From Fimbriimonadaceae bacterium (lineage in GTDB: Bacteria; Armatimonadota; Fimbriimonadia; Fimbriimonadales; Fimbriimonadaceae), in assembly GCA_019638675.1 (NCBI GenBank), contig JAHBTE010000001.1, forward strand, positions 1,644,605 to 1,708,604: DNA of 64,000 nt. The letters are read 5' to 3'. Each line of letters opens with the position of its first letter. Positions within the stretch are counted from its first letter, which is position 1. A model generated the notes under the pieces. It worked only from the letters and a program-made list of their open reading frames with translations. It made no database searches and was not told the DNA's origin. Made by a program: the position numbers and the translations under genes. Below, in pieces: positions 35,371 to 44,679 of the stretch.

Positions 35371-38031
35371 GTGAGTCGGATAAACAATATTAGTAGGCTG
35401 GCTTGTAAGTGGTTTGCGTGCCGCACGATTGTTACTTGCAGTGCTTTAATTGCATCCGCTATCGGATATGCAACAGATGCCGCAGGAAAGGTGACGATCT
35501 CAGGCCCGAACGGAGTTGCCACCTATGATGTGTGGGCAAGTAGCCGTTTTAATTACAGTGGCTCATTCCTAAACGATTACGAAATTATCATTGATTTTGG
35601 AACTCATCGGCGGTTTGAACACAAATTGTACCTTTACACAGCTCGCAAAGGAGCGAAAGGAGAAGCAATTGCGAGCTACTACCGCGATAAGATTTACAGC
35701 AAGGCGACACTCACGTTAGGCAACCCCGAAAGCCGAGTCGGATTTAATTCTTTTCATACTTGGGATGCTCCAGGGATTAAATCCATCATGGATGGCGCAA
35801 AGGCAGGTACCGGAACAATTAGTTGGAGTATGGGGGAAACCGTTGGCCAAGCTAGTTTTGATGTTCAGGTTTACAGCGACACAGGCTATTACAAAATTGC
35901 AGGTCATATTGATAACGTGGGTGTTTCGGGCACACAAGGAAAACGCCCAAAACTTATTGACCCAAGCGTGGGGGGCGTGCCTAGTTCAAATCCCGGGGTG
36001 ACTGAGATTTCGTTTCCCGGTAAGACAAGTGGAACGAATACATCAGGAGGCGGTGCGAAAACTGAAGAAGAAAAGAAAGCCGAAGAGGCACGAAAAGCGG
36101 AGGAAGCCCGAAAATCTGAAGAATCAAAGAAACTTGAAGTAACTCGTAAGCAAGAATCGGAGAAGGCGAAAATAGATGATGAAAAAGCTCGAAAACAAGC
36201 AGAGTTGGTAAAGAACGCATTAGATAATGCGCTGAAAGTCACCAAGGAAGTGTTTGAACATCAGCGAAAACAGTCTGAGATGTTTGAATCATCAACTGCG
36301 GAACTGGAATCACTTCAAGAAGTGACTCGTCAAGCAATCGAAGAGATGGATGAGCGTTATAGCGCGATTTTGCAGAATGAGCTGCCTGACGAGGCTGAAA
36401 ACGCAATTCAGAATCTATGGGAAGCAGAAAGAGAAGTGTTGGAAGCTATGGGAGACAAGGCCTACAATTCGAGTCAAGTCAAGACTTATTCCGCACTCTT
36501 TGCCGCCGCCGCCAACGAAATTGAAGGGGCAGCTATACTGCTGGTACTAATTAATTACCAGTCCAAGCTATCTGATTCCGAAACTCGCCTTAAACGGGCT
36601 GATACTGCGTTTAAAAATGCCATTAAGACACTAGAAAATACACGCCGTGATGTTGGCAAACGCATCTCAGGGGCTCAAGCAGAGAGCGATGATCTGTTAA
36701 GTTCAGAATACTCATCCTCTGACTTCACGGAACTTTCGAAGGAAGAAAGGAGGCGAAATCATGATTTATTAGCGATCGCTTACCCGCAGTTTAAGGAAGG
36801 AAAATTTACAGAGTTGCTAACGACTGCTAAAGATCTTATTACTTTGAATCCATCTAATCCCCAGGCTTATGAGTATTACGCTAAAGCACACGAGATGCTT
36901 GGCGACTGGGATATTGCCGAACAAGCTTTTTTGAAAGCGGTCGAAATGGATGAGGCGAAAAGAAGAGAATCTGGCTACTACTCACAATCACCATATCATC
37001 ATTATGAGTTAGCAAAATTCTATCATCGGCGAGGAAGGCTGATGGATGAACTGGAAGCCATTCTCCAGGCATCAAAAAGCGCACCAAGCGACTGGTATGC
37101 TCATCTGTTCTACTCTATGTTCCTAGAAGAAAGAGGAGAATTTGTACCTGCAGAAATGGTATTGAAAAACTCAATTCACTTAGATGAATATGGTTCATTT
37201 CCTACTTTTGAAGGCTTTTTTTATGAACGCAGGGGCAATATCAGCAAAGCGGAAGGGGCATTTCTTCAAATGGTAGCCAAGGGTTCACTCAATCGTTCGG
37301 ATCTCGCATATTTTTATATTCGCCAAGGCAACGCTGCAAAAGCAGAAGAAGCGATACGTCAGGGAGGCAAGAAGGATATTTCCGCAATGCTTGCTCTTGC
37401 CGACGCTCTGGAAGTTCAGGGGAAAATCGAAGAAGCTGTTGAAGTTCTCCGCGTTCCACTTTCTGCAGATAAGTCATACGCTCACGCCCACTTTATTTAC
37501 TCAACATTCTTAGAAAGAAAAGGCGATACGACGGCTGCAGAAGCAGTGTTAAAAAACCTGATCACATTTGCAAACTGGGAAAGGTACGGCAAAACAAGGT
37601 ATGCAGAATATCTTATACGTCAAGGACGGCTTGAAGAAGCGGAGAAGGATCTTGTCGCAATTGCCGAATCCGACAATTACGAAGGAACTGGAAGAATCGC
37701 ATTGGCAACATTGAGGTTGAAACAAGGTCGGTTAGACGATGCAGAGGCTCTGTTTAGAAAGTGCATAGAACTCAACTGGGGGAATTCGAAGGCTTATGTT
37801 TTACTCGCTGAGTTACTTGCATCGAACTCGCGCTTAGAAGAAGCAGAAAGTATGTTTCGTCAGGGAATGAGTGCACAGCCTTTGCAGTCCCTTGCATACG
37901 CTGCTTTCATCGACTATCTTACTAAAGCAGATCGGACAGAAGAAGCGGTGCTTATACTTGATCAGGCACGTAAATTCGGAGTTACGGTCGATCAATTGGC
38001 AAACTCAAGAAGATTGCGGAATTACTACTAA
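35371..38031 (+). CDS. Exported coiled-coil and TPR protein
   Basis: The 886-residue product has a signal peptide (CSALIASAIGYA), a beta-rich N-terminal region (residues about 35-190), a Gly/Thr linker, then a long charged coiled coil (EEEKKAEEARKAEEARK, about 230-300, and further helices to about 440). From about 470 to the end at least eight TPR-like units follow (for example NPQAYEYYAKAHEMLGDWDIAEQAF). It probably scaffolds protein contacts in the periplasm or on the surface. Start is GTG 35371. It is convergent with prfC, overlapping by 4 bp, which places it on the chromosomal side of the junction or at the edge of an older insert. Confidence 0.75.
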   Translation: MSRINNISRLACKWFACRTIVTCSALIASAIGYATDAAGKVTISGPNGVATYDVWASSRFNYSGSFLNDYEIIIDFGTHRRFEHKLYLYTARKGAKGEAIASYYRDKIYSKATLTLGNPESRVGFNSFHTWDAPGIKSIMDGAKAGTGTISWSMGETVGQASFDVQVYSDTGYYKIAGHIDNVGVSGTQGKRPKLIDPSVGGVPSSNPGVTEISFPGKTSGTNTSGGGAKTEEEKKAEEARKAEEARKSEESKKLEVTRKQESEKAKIDDEKARKQAELVKNALDNALKVTKEVFEHQRKQSEMFESSTAELESLQEVTRQAIEEMDERYSAILQNELPDEAENAIQNLWEAEREVLEAMGDKAYNSSQVKTYSALFAAAANEIEGAAILLVLINYQSKLSDSETRLKRADTAFKNAIKTLENTRRDVGKRISGAQAESDDLLSSEYSSSDFTELSKEERRRNHDLLAIAYPQFKEGKFTELLTTAKDLITLNPSNPQAYEYYAKAHEMLGDWDIAEQAFLKAVEMDEAKRRESGYYSQSPYHHYELAKFYHRRGRLMDELEAILQASKSAPSDWYAHLFYSMFLEERGEFVPAEMVLKNSIHLDEYGSFPTFEGFFYERRGNISKAEGAFLQMVAKGSLNRSDLAYFYIRQGNAAKAEEAIRQGGKKDISAMLALADALEVQGKIEEAVEVLRVPLSADKSYAHAHFIYSTFLERKGDTTAAEAVLKNLITFANWERYGKTRYAEYLIRQGRLEEAEKDLVAIAESDNYEGTGRIALATLRLKQGRLDDAEALFRKCIELNWGNSKAYVLLAELLASNSRLEEAESMFRQGMSAQPLQSLAYAAFIDYLTKADRTEEAVLILDQARKFGVTVDQLANSRRLRNYY

Positions 38032-39608
38032 GGCGGGGACTCTGAGAATTGTAGGGACTCGTTCCTCAACTTAATGAAATCGAGTTGCCGCTCGCTGATC
38101 GAAAGGATCGCGTAGTTCCCGGAATTATCTTTGACTAGCTTGTTTTCGCTGCCGAAAAAGATGTTCATGATGTCCTTTTCCGGGCCGGTGACCCATGCGA
38201 TTTCGGTGTAAGGAACAGGGTAGATCGTCGTTTTGACTCCGTATTCCGACAGCAACCGGAACTGCACAACATCGAACTGCAGTTTTCCGATAACTCCTAA
38301 AATGGGTGTGCGGGTTTGGGCGCGATGATCCCAGAACAGATCGACTAGCCCTTCTTCTGAGAGTTGGTTCACACCTTTTTCAAAGTGCTTGTATCGAGCA
38401 ACGTCTTCGCTTTGGATAGAAGCAAAAGCCTCGGGCTTGAACGCAGGAACTTCTTCGTACTTGAGAACTCCATCCAGCGAAAGGGTGTCTCCCAATCGGA
38501 ATGCGCCAGGGTTAGTGAGCCCAATAATGTCGCCGGCGAACGCCGTCTCGACGGTTTCTCGGTCGCGTGCAAATAACTTTTGCGGACGGTTGAGTTTGAG
38601 CGTTTTGCCCGTTCGGGAATGGATGACTTCCATATCCTTTTCAAACTCGCCGCTCACGATTCTAAGGAAAGCAATTCGGTCGCGGTGGGCGGGATCCATG
38701 TTTGCTTGGATTTTGAAAACGAACCCGCTGAACGCGTTGTCAGGCGAGATTGCCGCATCTTGACTCAGTCGCTCGGTAGGGGCGGGCGCGATTTTGATAA
38801 ATTGGTCGAGGAACTGTTGGACGCCGAAATTCGTGAGGGCCGAACCAAAGAAAACCGGAGTCAGTTGCCCGGCAAGGATTTGGTTGAGATCGATTTCTTC
38901 GCCCGCAACATTGAGTAGCTCGATTTCATCAAGTAACTGCTGGTAGAGCCGGTCTCCAACTGTCTTCTTAACTTCGGGGTCTTCAAGTTGGTATTCCTTA
39001 TGCCCGGCGGTGGTGGCTCCGCGGGCCGTGCGCTCGTACAAGTGAACCGCGTGGGTCTGCCTATCATAGATGCCTTGGAAATCTGCTCCTTGCCCGATTG
39101 GCCAATTCATCGGCACACTGCGGATACCAAGAGTTTCTTCGACTTCGCTGAGGAGATCAAGCGGGCCGATGCCTTCATGATCCATTTTGTTTACGAAAGT
39201 GAAGATGGGGATTCCTCGTTGCCGGCAGACTTTGAATAGCTTCTTCGTTTGCGCCTCGACGCCCTTAGCGTTGTCGATCAACATAACCGCGCTGTCGGCG
39301 GCGGTAAGGGTGCGATAAGTGTCGGCGCTGAAGTCATTGTGGCCCGGAGTATCGAGCAGATTTAGCATGAGGCCGCTGTATTCAAATTGAAGAACGGTGG
39401 ATGTGACAGAAATTCCGCGCTGTTTTTCAAGTTCCATCCAGTCGGATGTAGCGCGGCGTTGATTGCCTTTGGCCTTAACCGATCCGGCAAGTTGGAGCGC
39501 GCCACCGTAGAGCAGGAGCTTTTCGGTAAGCGTCGTTTTCCCGGCGTCAGGGTGAGAGATGATCGCAAAGGTTCGGCGTCGCGCGATTTCGGTTTGGAGT
39601 GAATTCAT
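38028..39608 (-). CDS. prfC: Peptide chain release factor 3
   Basis: I chose ATG 39608 (product about 526 residues, the usual RF3 length) rather than the upstream start at 39686, because RF3 proteins begin just before EIARRRTFAIISHPDAGKTTLTEKLL. G-motifs are complete: G1 SHPDAGKTT, G3 DTPGHNDFS, G4 NKMD. RF3-specific blocks KGNQRRATSDWMELEKQRGISVTS and FFGSALTNFGVQ are present. RF3 is a GTPase that recycles RF1/RF2 from the ribosome after termination. It is divergent from the kinase-like gene, with about 145 bp between the two starts. Confidence 0.95.
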   Translation of the reverse strand: MNSLQTEIARRRTFAIISHPDAGKTTLTEKLLLYGGALQLAGSVKAKGNQRRATSDWMELEKQRGISVTSTVLQFEYSGLMLNLLDTPGHNDFSADTYRTLTAADSAVMLIDNAKGVEAQTKKLFKVCRQRGIPIFTFVNKMDHEGIGPLDLLSEVEETLGIRSVPMNWPIGQGADFQGIYDRQTHAVHLYERTARGATTAGHKEYQLEDPEVKKTVGDRLYQQLLDEIELLNVAGEEIDLNQILAGQLTPVFFGSALTNFGVQQFLDQFIKIAPAPTERLSQDAAISPDNAFSGFVFKIQANMDPAHRDRIAFLRIVSGEFEKDMEVIHSRTGKTLKLNRPQKLFARDRETVETAFAGDIIGLTNPGAFRLGDTLSLDGVLKYEEVPAFKPEAFASIQSEDVARYKHFEKGVNQLSEEGLVDLFWDHRAQTRTPILGVIGKLQFDVVQFRLLSEYGVKTTIYPVPYTEIAWVTGPEKDIMNIFFGSENKLVKDNSGNYAILSISERQLDFIKLRNESLQFSESPP

Positions 39609-39752
39609 GGATGTTTGCTTGGTTTTTGGGCAGGCGCATTGGGGCGCAGTAAGTAAAAAGTTCTTAGGCGAGGGGCCACCAAGCAAGGGTCACATTGTCA
39701 TAATTATGTCGCTCGGGCTGGTAACGGCACGAGACTTTTGATAGGTTGACCC

Positions 39753-40640
39753 ATGGAAGCACAGATCACAGAGGCAATTCAAGAGTTTGCGCCAGGGTCG
39801 GAACTCGTTAGTAGTTGGCCGCTCAAAGGCGGAATCTCGGCGACTACCACGGCGTTCGAAATCAAACGACCTAATGGCGGCCTGGAAACATATGTCGCCC
39901 GCATTCCTGCTGATTACAACTTTGAACAGTTCGGCGATGCCGTGGCGCACGAAGTAAAAATTTTGCGAACACTCCGCGAGAACGGATCACCCGTCGCCCA
40001 GACATTTTTTAGTAATTCGGAGTTTTATGTTTTGGAATTCTTACCGGGAGAACCCGACTTAAATCCGACCGATCTTGGCAGCCACATCAAGCAGTACGCG
40101 GAGCGGCTAGCGGAGATTCACCAGTTACCGCTAGAAGGTTCGGGGCTGGATTTCTTGCCAAGCTATGGTTCAAGGATTTGGGAGCCGGAACAAGAATTAG
40201 TAACCGAACTGTGCGAGCCTGAGATCAGAAATGCTCTTAAAGCACTTGGAGAACCAGAATTCAATCCGGTTGCGTTTCGGCATGGCGATTACTGGCCAGG
40301 GAATCTGCTTTGGCAAGATGGACAGTTGACCGGGGTCATTGATTGGGAGAACGCGAATCTCGGCGATCCGGCATTTGATCTTGCCTGCACACGGCTTGAT
40401 GTGATGTGGGCCTATGGTGAATATGCGATGAAAGAGATGACCCAGATATATCTGGCGAAGAATCCGATTAATACAGATTGGCTTCCGTTTTGGGATTTGC
40501 GGGCGGCACTCAGGATGGTTTCGGTGTTCGAAAAACTTGCCGAGCCGTATCCTGGTTTTGGTCGACCCGACGTGACGCAAGATAAAATGCGGCGTGATTT
40601 CGTTAAATTTGTAGAGATAGTCTTGATGTCAACTTTTTAG
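39753..40640 (+). CDS. Aminoglycoside-phosphotransferase-fold (APH) kinase-like protein
   Basis: The 295-residue product has the APH fold marks: a Gly-rich N-lobe (PLKGGISATTTAFEI), the catalytic loop FRHGDYWPGNLLW (about 173-185, HxD-type with His, Asp and Asn) and the metal-binding VIDWENANLGDPAFDLA (about 192-208). Members phosphorylate aminoglycosides, choline, homoserine or other small alcohols; nothing here decides the substrate. No resistance function should be assumed. It is monocistronic, divergent from prfC. Confidence 0.8.
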   Translation: MEAQITEAIQEFAPGSELVSSWPLKGGISATTTAFEIKRPNGGLETYVARIPADYNFEQFGDAVAHEVKILRTLRENGSPVAQTFFSNSEFYVLEFLPGEPDLNPTDLGSHIKQYAERLAEIHQLPLEGSGLDFLPSYGSRIWEPEQELVTELCEPEIRNALKALGEPEFNPVAFRHGDYWPGNLLWQDGQLTGVIDWENANLGDPAFDLACTRLDVMWAYGEYAMKEMTQIYLAKNPINTDWLPFWDLRAALRMVSVFEKLAEPYPGFGRPDVTQDKMRRDFVKFVEIVLMSTF

Positions 40641-40696
40641 TATGAAACGCTATTAGAACAAGAAAATTTGCAATTATTTCAAATATACGCTAACAA

Positions 40697-40718
40697 ACAT
40701 ACCAACTGGTTGGTATGT
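40697..40718. promoter_or_regulatory. TetR operator: perfect 10-bp palindrome covering the start codon
   Basis: ACATACCAAC - TG - GTTGGTATGT is a perfect inverted repeat. It overlaps the start codon of the TetR gene (40715). This is the ACCAACTGGTTGGT-type operator common for autoregulating TetR repressors and would control both this gene and the DUF899 gene. Confidence 0.8.
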
Positions 40719-41344
40719 TATCTCAGCAAGAAGCTCGTAAAGAAGAAACACGCACTAAAATCTTGGGTGCGGCGATGTGGGCGATTAGAACAAAAGGGTT
40801 TGTCGCTACAACGGTTGACGATATCTGCAGGCATGCAGGTGTAACCAAGGGAGCTTTCTTCCACCACTTTCCGAGCAAGGATTCAATGGCAGAAGCAGCC
40901 GCAGGGTTTTTTGGTGATTTTGCGAACAAAGTATTTGCCTCGGCGCCATTCCAATCAGAACAAGATCCTTTTGATCGCTTGATGGGTTACCTAGAATTTC
41001 GCCGCGAAATACTACAAGGGTCAACGGCTGAATTCACCTGTCTACTCGGAACTATGGTGCAGGAAGTACATCTCTCTCATCCGGAAATCCGAGATGCTTG
41101 TCAACAAAGCATTTGGAGCCACGTACAGGCAATTACACCAATGGTCGCCGAAGCAAAAGCTATGTATGCGCCGACTGCGGTCTGGACTCCCGAAAGCCTG
41201 GCGCTTCACGTTCAGGCAGTGCTCCAAGGAGCATTTATTATGGCCAAAGCCAGTCAAAAACCCGAAACCGCGATTGAGAGCATGGATCACCTCATTCGCT
41301 ATGTCGAATTCCTATTTTCAGAGAACCAGGAAAACAGATCATGA
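40715..41344 (+). CDS. TetR-family transcriptional repressor
   Basis: The 209-residue product has a classic TetR N-terminal helix-turn-helix: TRTKILGAAMWAIRTKGFVATTVDDICRHAGVTKGAFFHHFPSKDSM (about 12-58). The C-terminal domain is of the YcdC-like kind, with FTCLLGTMVQEV in the ligand region. A perfect palindrome spans the start codon, so the ATG may belong to a leaderless or very short-leader mRNA, and the protein probably represses itself. It overlaps the DUF899 gene by 4 bp (ATGA), so that gene is the likely regulated target. Confidence 0.88.
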   Translation: MLSQQEARKEETRTKILGAAMWAIRTKGFVATTVDDICRHAGVTKGAFFHHFPSKDSMAEAAAGFFGDFANKVFASAPFQSEQDPFDRLMGYLEFRREILQGSTAEFTCLLGTMVQEVHLSHPEIRDACQQSIWSHVQAITPMVAEAKAMYAPTAVWTPESLALHVQAVLQGAFIMAKASQKPETAIESMDHLIRYVEFLFSENQENRS

Positions 41345-41958
41345 ATAAATTAGAACACAAAATTGTCGGTCGCGAAGAATGGCTAGAACGTCGTCGCGAA
41401 TTCTTAGTGAAAGAAAAAGCTCACACTCGGGCAAATGACGCGTTAGCCAAGGAACGAATGGAACTGCCTTGGGTCAAGGTAGATAAGGACTACACTTTTG
41501 AGGGGCCAAACGGAAATCTTTCATTGGCAGATCTTTTTGATGGTCGTAGTCAACTGATTGTGTATCACTTTATGTATGCGCCGGGATGGGAGCAGGGTTG
41601 CGAAGGCTGTTCATTTTTATGCGATCACATTGACGGAGCCAACCAGCACATTAAACATCATGATGTGAGTTTGGTGGCAGTCTCACGCGCTCCTTATGAA
41701 GAACTCGCTCCATACAAAAAGCGGATGGGCTGGGATTTCAATTGGTATTCCAGTGCTCCGAGCGAATTCAATTACGATTTTTGGGTGTCGTTCAAGGCGG
41801 GCGTGCCTTCTATGTATAACTTCGTTCCGAATACGGAAGAGAACGACGAAGATTGGCCCGGGATCAGTGTGTTTTACAAAGATGAAAACGGCGACATCTA
41901 TCACACGTATTCATCGTATTCACGAGGCGGGGATATCCATATTGGTGCTCACAATTAG
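41341..41958 (+). CDS. DUF899-family thioredoxin-like protein
   Basis: The 205-residue product matches DUF899: EWLERRREFLVKEKAHTRANDAL at the start, ELPWVKVDKDYTFEGPNGNLSLADLFDGRSQLIVYHFMYAPGWEQGCEGCSF in the middle (CxGC in a thioredoxin-like position, about residues 83-86) and the VAVSRAPYEELAPYKKRMGWDF block. Members are thioredoxin-fold proteins of unknown function, often controlled by a linked TetR. The 4-bp overlap with the TetR gene indicates an operon. Confidence 0.85.
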   Translation: MNKLEHKIVGREEWLERRREFLVKEKAHTRANDALAKERMELPWVKVDKDYTFEGPNGNLSLADLFDGRSQLIVYHFMYAPGWEQGCEGCSFLCDHIDGANQHIKHHDVSLVAVSRAPYEELAPYKKRMGWDFNWYSSAPSEFNYDFWVSFKAGVPSMYNFVPNTEENDEDWPGISVFYKDENGDIYHTYSSYSRGGDIHIGAHN

Positions 41959-42038
41959 CTCGATATCGCTCCCCTTGGTCGGAATGAATCGAGCACGATG
42001 AACTGGATGAAACGGCATGACGAATACGAGGGAGCAAT

Positions 42039-42509
42039 ATGAAGGGTCTTAACACTTGCTTGTGGCTCGAAAGTAATGCCGAAGAGGCAATGAACACATA
42101 TCTGGAAATATTCCCTGACGCGAACTTCGTTGACAAGACTCTGGGTTCGGTAAATATGCATTTGCCGGAGGGCGCATTCCTGGCCGGAGTGATAGAAATC
42201 GCAGGACATGAAATCATGTTGCTCAATGGTGGGCCGCACTACAAGCTTACGCCAGCTGCTTCGATCACGATTAAATGCGAAAACCAAGAAGAAATTGACT
42301 ACTATTGGTCGAAGTTAGGTGAAGGCGGGCAAGAAATGGCTTGCGGCTGGTTGGAAGATCGGTTTGGGGTCTCTTGGCAGATTGTTCCGGCCAATGTGAG
42401 CGAGTATCTGAAAGATTCAGACCAAGAGCGGTTGGGTCGTTACTGGGCGGCTCTGATGGATATGGTTAAGATCGACATGGCAGCGCTTGAGAAAGCTCGG
42501 AAGGGGTAG
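42039..42509 (+). CDS. PhnB-like VOC-fold protein
   Basis: The 156-residue product is of the PhnB / 3-demethylubiquinone-methyltransferase-like VOC group: TCLWLESNAEEAMNTYLEIFPDA near the start, EIAGHEIMLLNGGPHYKLTPAASITIKC, and EMACGWLEDRFGVSWQIVP. These are metal-dependent-fold proteins without a settled reaction. It follows the DUF899 gene by 80 bp on the same strand and may share its transcript. Confidence 0.8.
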   Translation: MKGLNTCLWLESNAEEAMNTYLEIFPDANFVDKTLGSVNMHLPEGAFLAGVIEIAGHEIMLLNGGPHYKLTPAASITIKCENQEEIDYYWSKLGEGGQEMACGWLEDRFGVSWQIVPANVSEYLKDSDQERLGRYWAALMDMVKIDMAALEKARKG

Positions 42510-42523
42510 GAGTCATTAAATTG

Positions 42524-42563
42524 GCATTTAGCTGTTGCTATTCCTAAGGCAACAGCTAAATGC
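42524..42563. promoter_or_regulatory. Perfect 15-bp inverted repeat between VOC and KAP genes
   Basis: Arms GCATTTAGCTGTTGC and GCAACAGCTAAATGC are perfectly complementary around a 10-nt loop. No T-run follows, so it could be a terminator of the VOC transcript needing Rho, or an operator for the KAP-LRR pair starting 22 bp later. Confidence 0.6.
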
Positions 42564-42585
42564 TATCTCGTGCTAATATTTCCAA

Positions 42586-43752
42586 ATGAAACCGATCTAT
42601 CTTTTGCAGGATAATGCCAGAGAACTGCTAGATGAAGATCATTTGGGAGTTAAACCGTGGGCCGATGTTATTGCGGGGTCGGCAATTGGTAATGATGGTC
42701 CTTTCACTATCGGAGTCTATAAAGAGTGGGGTTTTGGGAAAACAACGCTCCTCCGCCTGGCCAAGAAGACCGTAGAAGGGCACAGCAAGGCTACTAATAA
42801 ACCTATTGTTACTGTTTGGTTCAATGCTTGGCAATATGAAAGAGAACAAAATCCGTTATTCTCGCTCATCGCTGCAATTACGGATGCTATCGAACAAAAA
42901 ACAAAAGGCGATAGCCTTAAGAGAACTGGGAAATTGAGGAAAATTGGCCTCAGCTTAAGGGCTCTAACTAGGGGTATGAAATTTAAAGGTGAGGTTGGAT
43001 TACCATTAGTTGGAAAAGTCGGAGTCGAGTTTGATGCGGAAAAAGCTCTTACCGCTGAAGCACTCATTGGGCAAGAGAATAATCCTCTACAGTCGGAGTT
43101 ACTTTACCACAGCGCATTTGGAATGTTGGAAGAGGCGACACGCGACGATGAAAAAGTAAAAATTGTAGTATTTGTTGATGACCTTGATCGATGTAATCCC
43201 AAAAAGGCTGTGCGCCTGTTAGAGTGCATTAAGTTAGTTTTAGCTCAGCCTGGCTTTATCTTCGTACTTGCCGTTGATAATCAGGTAATAGAAACGTATT
43301 TAGATAAAATATATGTTGAAAGATATGGCTTTGCTGACAAAGGCAGAGGAAAGATGTACCTCGAGAAAATTGTTCAACTGCCGCTAGAAGTTCCAGCACA
43401 TGAAAAGAGATTTGATTTATATGTCGCAAGAATAATCGCTGAGCTTTCCAGAAAATATCGTGCCAATGACGGCAAAATTAAGGCACTGCAGACCGTTCAA
43501 AAGGTTCTAGCTGCACACGTACAGCATAATCCCAGGCGACTCATACGATTGATTGACAACTTCATTATTGATACGTTCTTGTGGGAAGGAACTTCCGAAC
43601 AAAGAAATAATTACAAAAAGCTAAATGATGAAATTGCTCTCGGGCTAGCTGTTCACAGAGTAATCATTAATGCGCTTGGAGACGAATTGACGCTAGCTCT
43701 GATTGAGGATGAGAAATTAAGAACTAGCATAGCTGACGGAACATTTGGGTAA
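42586..43752 (+). CDS. KAP-family P-loop NTPase
   Basis: The 388-residue product has the KAP NTPase layout: GVYKEWGFGKTTLL (Walker A, about 43-56), PIVTVWFNAWQYEREQNPLFSLI (the W-F-N-A-W-Q block specific to KAP), VVFVDDLDRCNPKKAVRLLECIK (Walker B, about 193-215), FVLAVDNQVI (sensor) and HNPRRLIRLIDNF. The usual first Gly of GEWGSGKT is Lys, which may weaken nucleotide binding. There are no clear membrane helices, unlike many KAP proteins. The LRR gene starts 3 bp after its stop, so the two are an operon. Confidence 0.85.
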   Translation: MKPIYLLQDNARELLDEDHLGVKPWADVIAGSAIGNDGPFTIGVYKEWGFGKTTLLRLAKKTVEGHSKATNKPIVTVWFNAWQYEREQNPLFSLIAAITDAIEQKTKGDSLKRTGKLRKIGLSLRALTRGMKFKGEVGLPLVGKVGVEFDAEKALTAEALIGQENNPLQSELLYHSAFGMLEEATRDDEKVKIVVFVDDLDRCNPKKAVRLLECIKLVLAQPGFIFVLAVDNQVIETYLDKIYVERYGFADKGRGKMYLEKIVQLPLEVPAHEKRFDLYVARIIAELSRKYRANDGKIKALQTVQKVLAAHVQHNPRRLIRLIDNFIIDTFLWEGTSEQRNNYKKLNDEIALGLAVHRVIINALGDELTLALIEDEKLRTSIADGTFG

Positions 43753-43755
43753 ATA

Positions 43756-44679
43756 ATGGCAAGTGACAAAGGAACTGTAAGATCTGTTGGTGATCCAGGT
43801 ATTGAAGAATATCCGAGAGGAGGAGATGATTCCGTTCGCGACAGATTACTTGCGCGCCTAAGAGCGGACTCCGAACTCGTATCGTTATTGCGCGAATCCG
43901 CCCAGAGTCTCCTGATACCTGATCCCCAGAAAGGAGATTTGTGGGAGGCGGTTAGGCATTTCATGGTCACTTCACGTGCTGAAGACGAAGGAGTTGTACT
44001 TCCACCTAGAATGGAGGAGATGTTGAGAATAGAGAACTCTTGGGATAAAGGCATGCCGATCCGCAGAAGCGATCTTGCGGCAGTTGAATACCTTAATTGT
44101 TCGGAACTTGCAACTGATACGTGGCTATCCTATCTCAAGTATTTCCCTCGATTATTAGATCTGGATGTTAGTTGGTCGAAAGTATCTGGAAAAGCACTAA
44201 AATATCTTGCGTACGTACCGAATTTAAGAAGTTTAGAACTTTCTGGTCTCGCTATCTCGGATGAGCAATTAATAAACTTAAAATACTGTCAGTTTCTAGA
44301 ACATCTTGGTTTACATAATTGTAATGTAAGTGATTCGGGCATGAAGTACGTTGGCAACTTGTCGAAATTGCAAAATTTAAATTTATCGTATACAAGCATC
44401 ACAGATAATGGCGTATTTGCTCTGCCCGACTTGAAAGCGTTGGAGGGTTTATTTTTGGAAAATACCAAAATCACGGATAATGCTTTGAGATTTATCTCAG
44501 GCTTTGCGTCGTTGAGAATATTAGATTTGGACAGAACTGTTATATCCGATGAATGTTTGAAGGAAATGATTAAATTAAAGAATCTCGTTCTTGTGTGGAT
44601 TAAAGAAACAAGAATTACGGAGGGAGGTGTAACTTTTATCCAGAATGCGCTACCTCAGTGTGAAGTTAAGTTTTCATAA
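43756..44679 (+). CDS. Leucine-rich-repeat protein coupled to KAP NTPase
   Basis: The 307-residue product has about 105 non-repeat residues, helical and charged, followed by at least seven leucine-rich repeats of about 24 residues (LRSLELSGLAISDEQLINLK, LEHLGLHNCNVSDSGMKYVG, LQNLNLSYTSITDNGVFALP and so on). It ends LPQCEVKFS, a typical end cap. LRRs bind protein partners. With its start 3 bp after the KAP NTPase stop, the pair resembles a two-gene version of NLR-type sensors (NTPase plus LRR). A role in defence is inferred from that arrangement only. Confidence 0.8.
   Translation: MASDKGTVRSVGDPGIEEYPRGGDDSVRDRLLARLRADSELVSLLRESAQSLLIPDPQKGDLWEAVRHFMVTSRAEDEGVVLPPRMEEMLRIENSWDKGMPIRRSDLAAVEYLNCSELATDTWLSYLKYFPRLLDLDVSWSKVSGKALKYLAYVPNLRSLELSGLAISDEQLINLKYCQFLEHLGLHNCNVSDSGMKYVGNLSKLQNLNLSYTSITDNGVFALPDLKALEGLFLENTKITDNALRFISGFASLRILDLDRTVISDECLKEMIKLKNLVLVWIKETRITEGGVTFIQNALPQCEVKFS

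Noticed and set aside
40197-40580. 127-codon minus-strand frame inside the APH-like gene
   Set aside because: It is antisense to the conserved catalytic loop of a clear kinase-fold gene.
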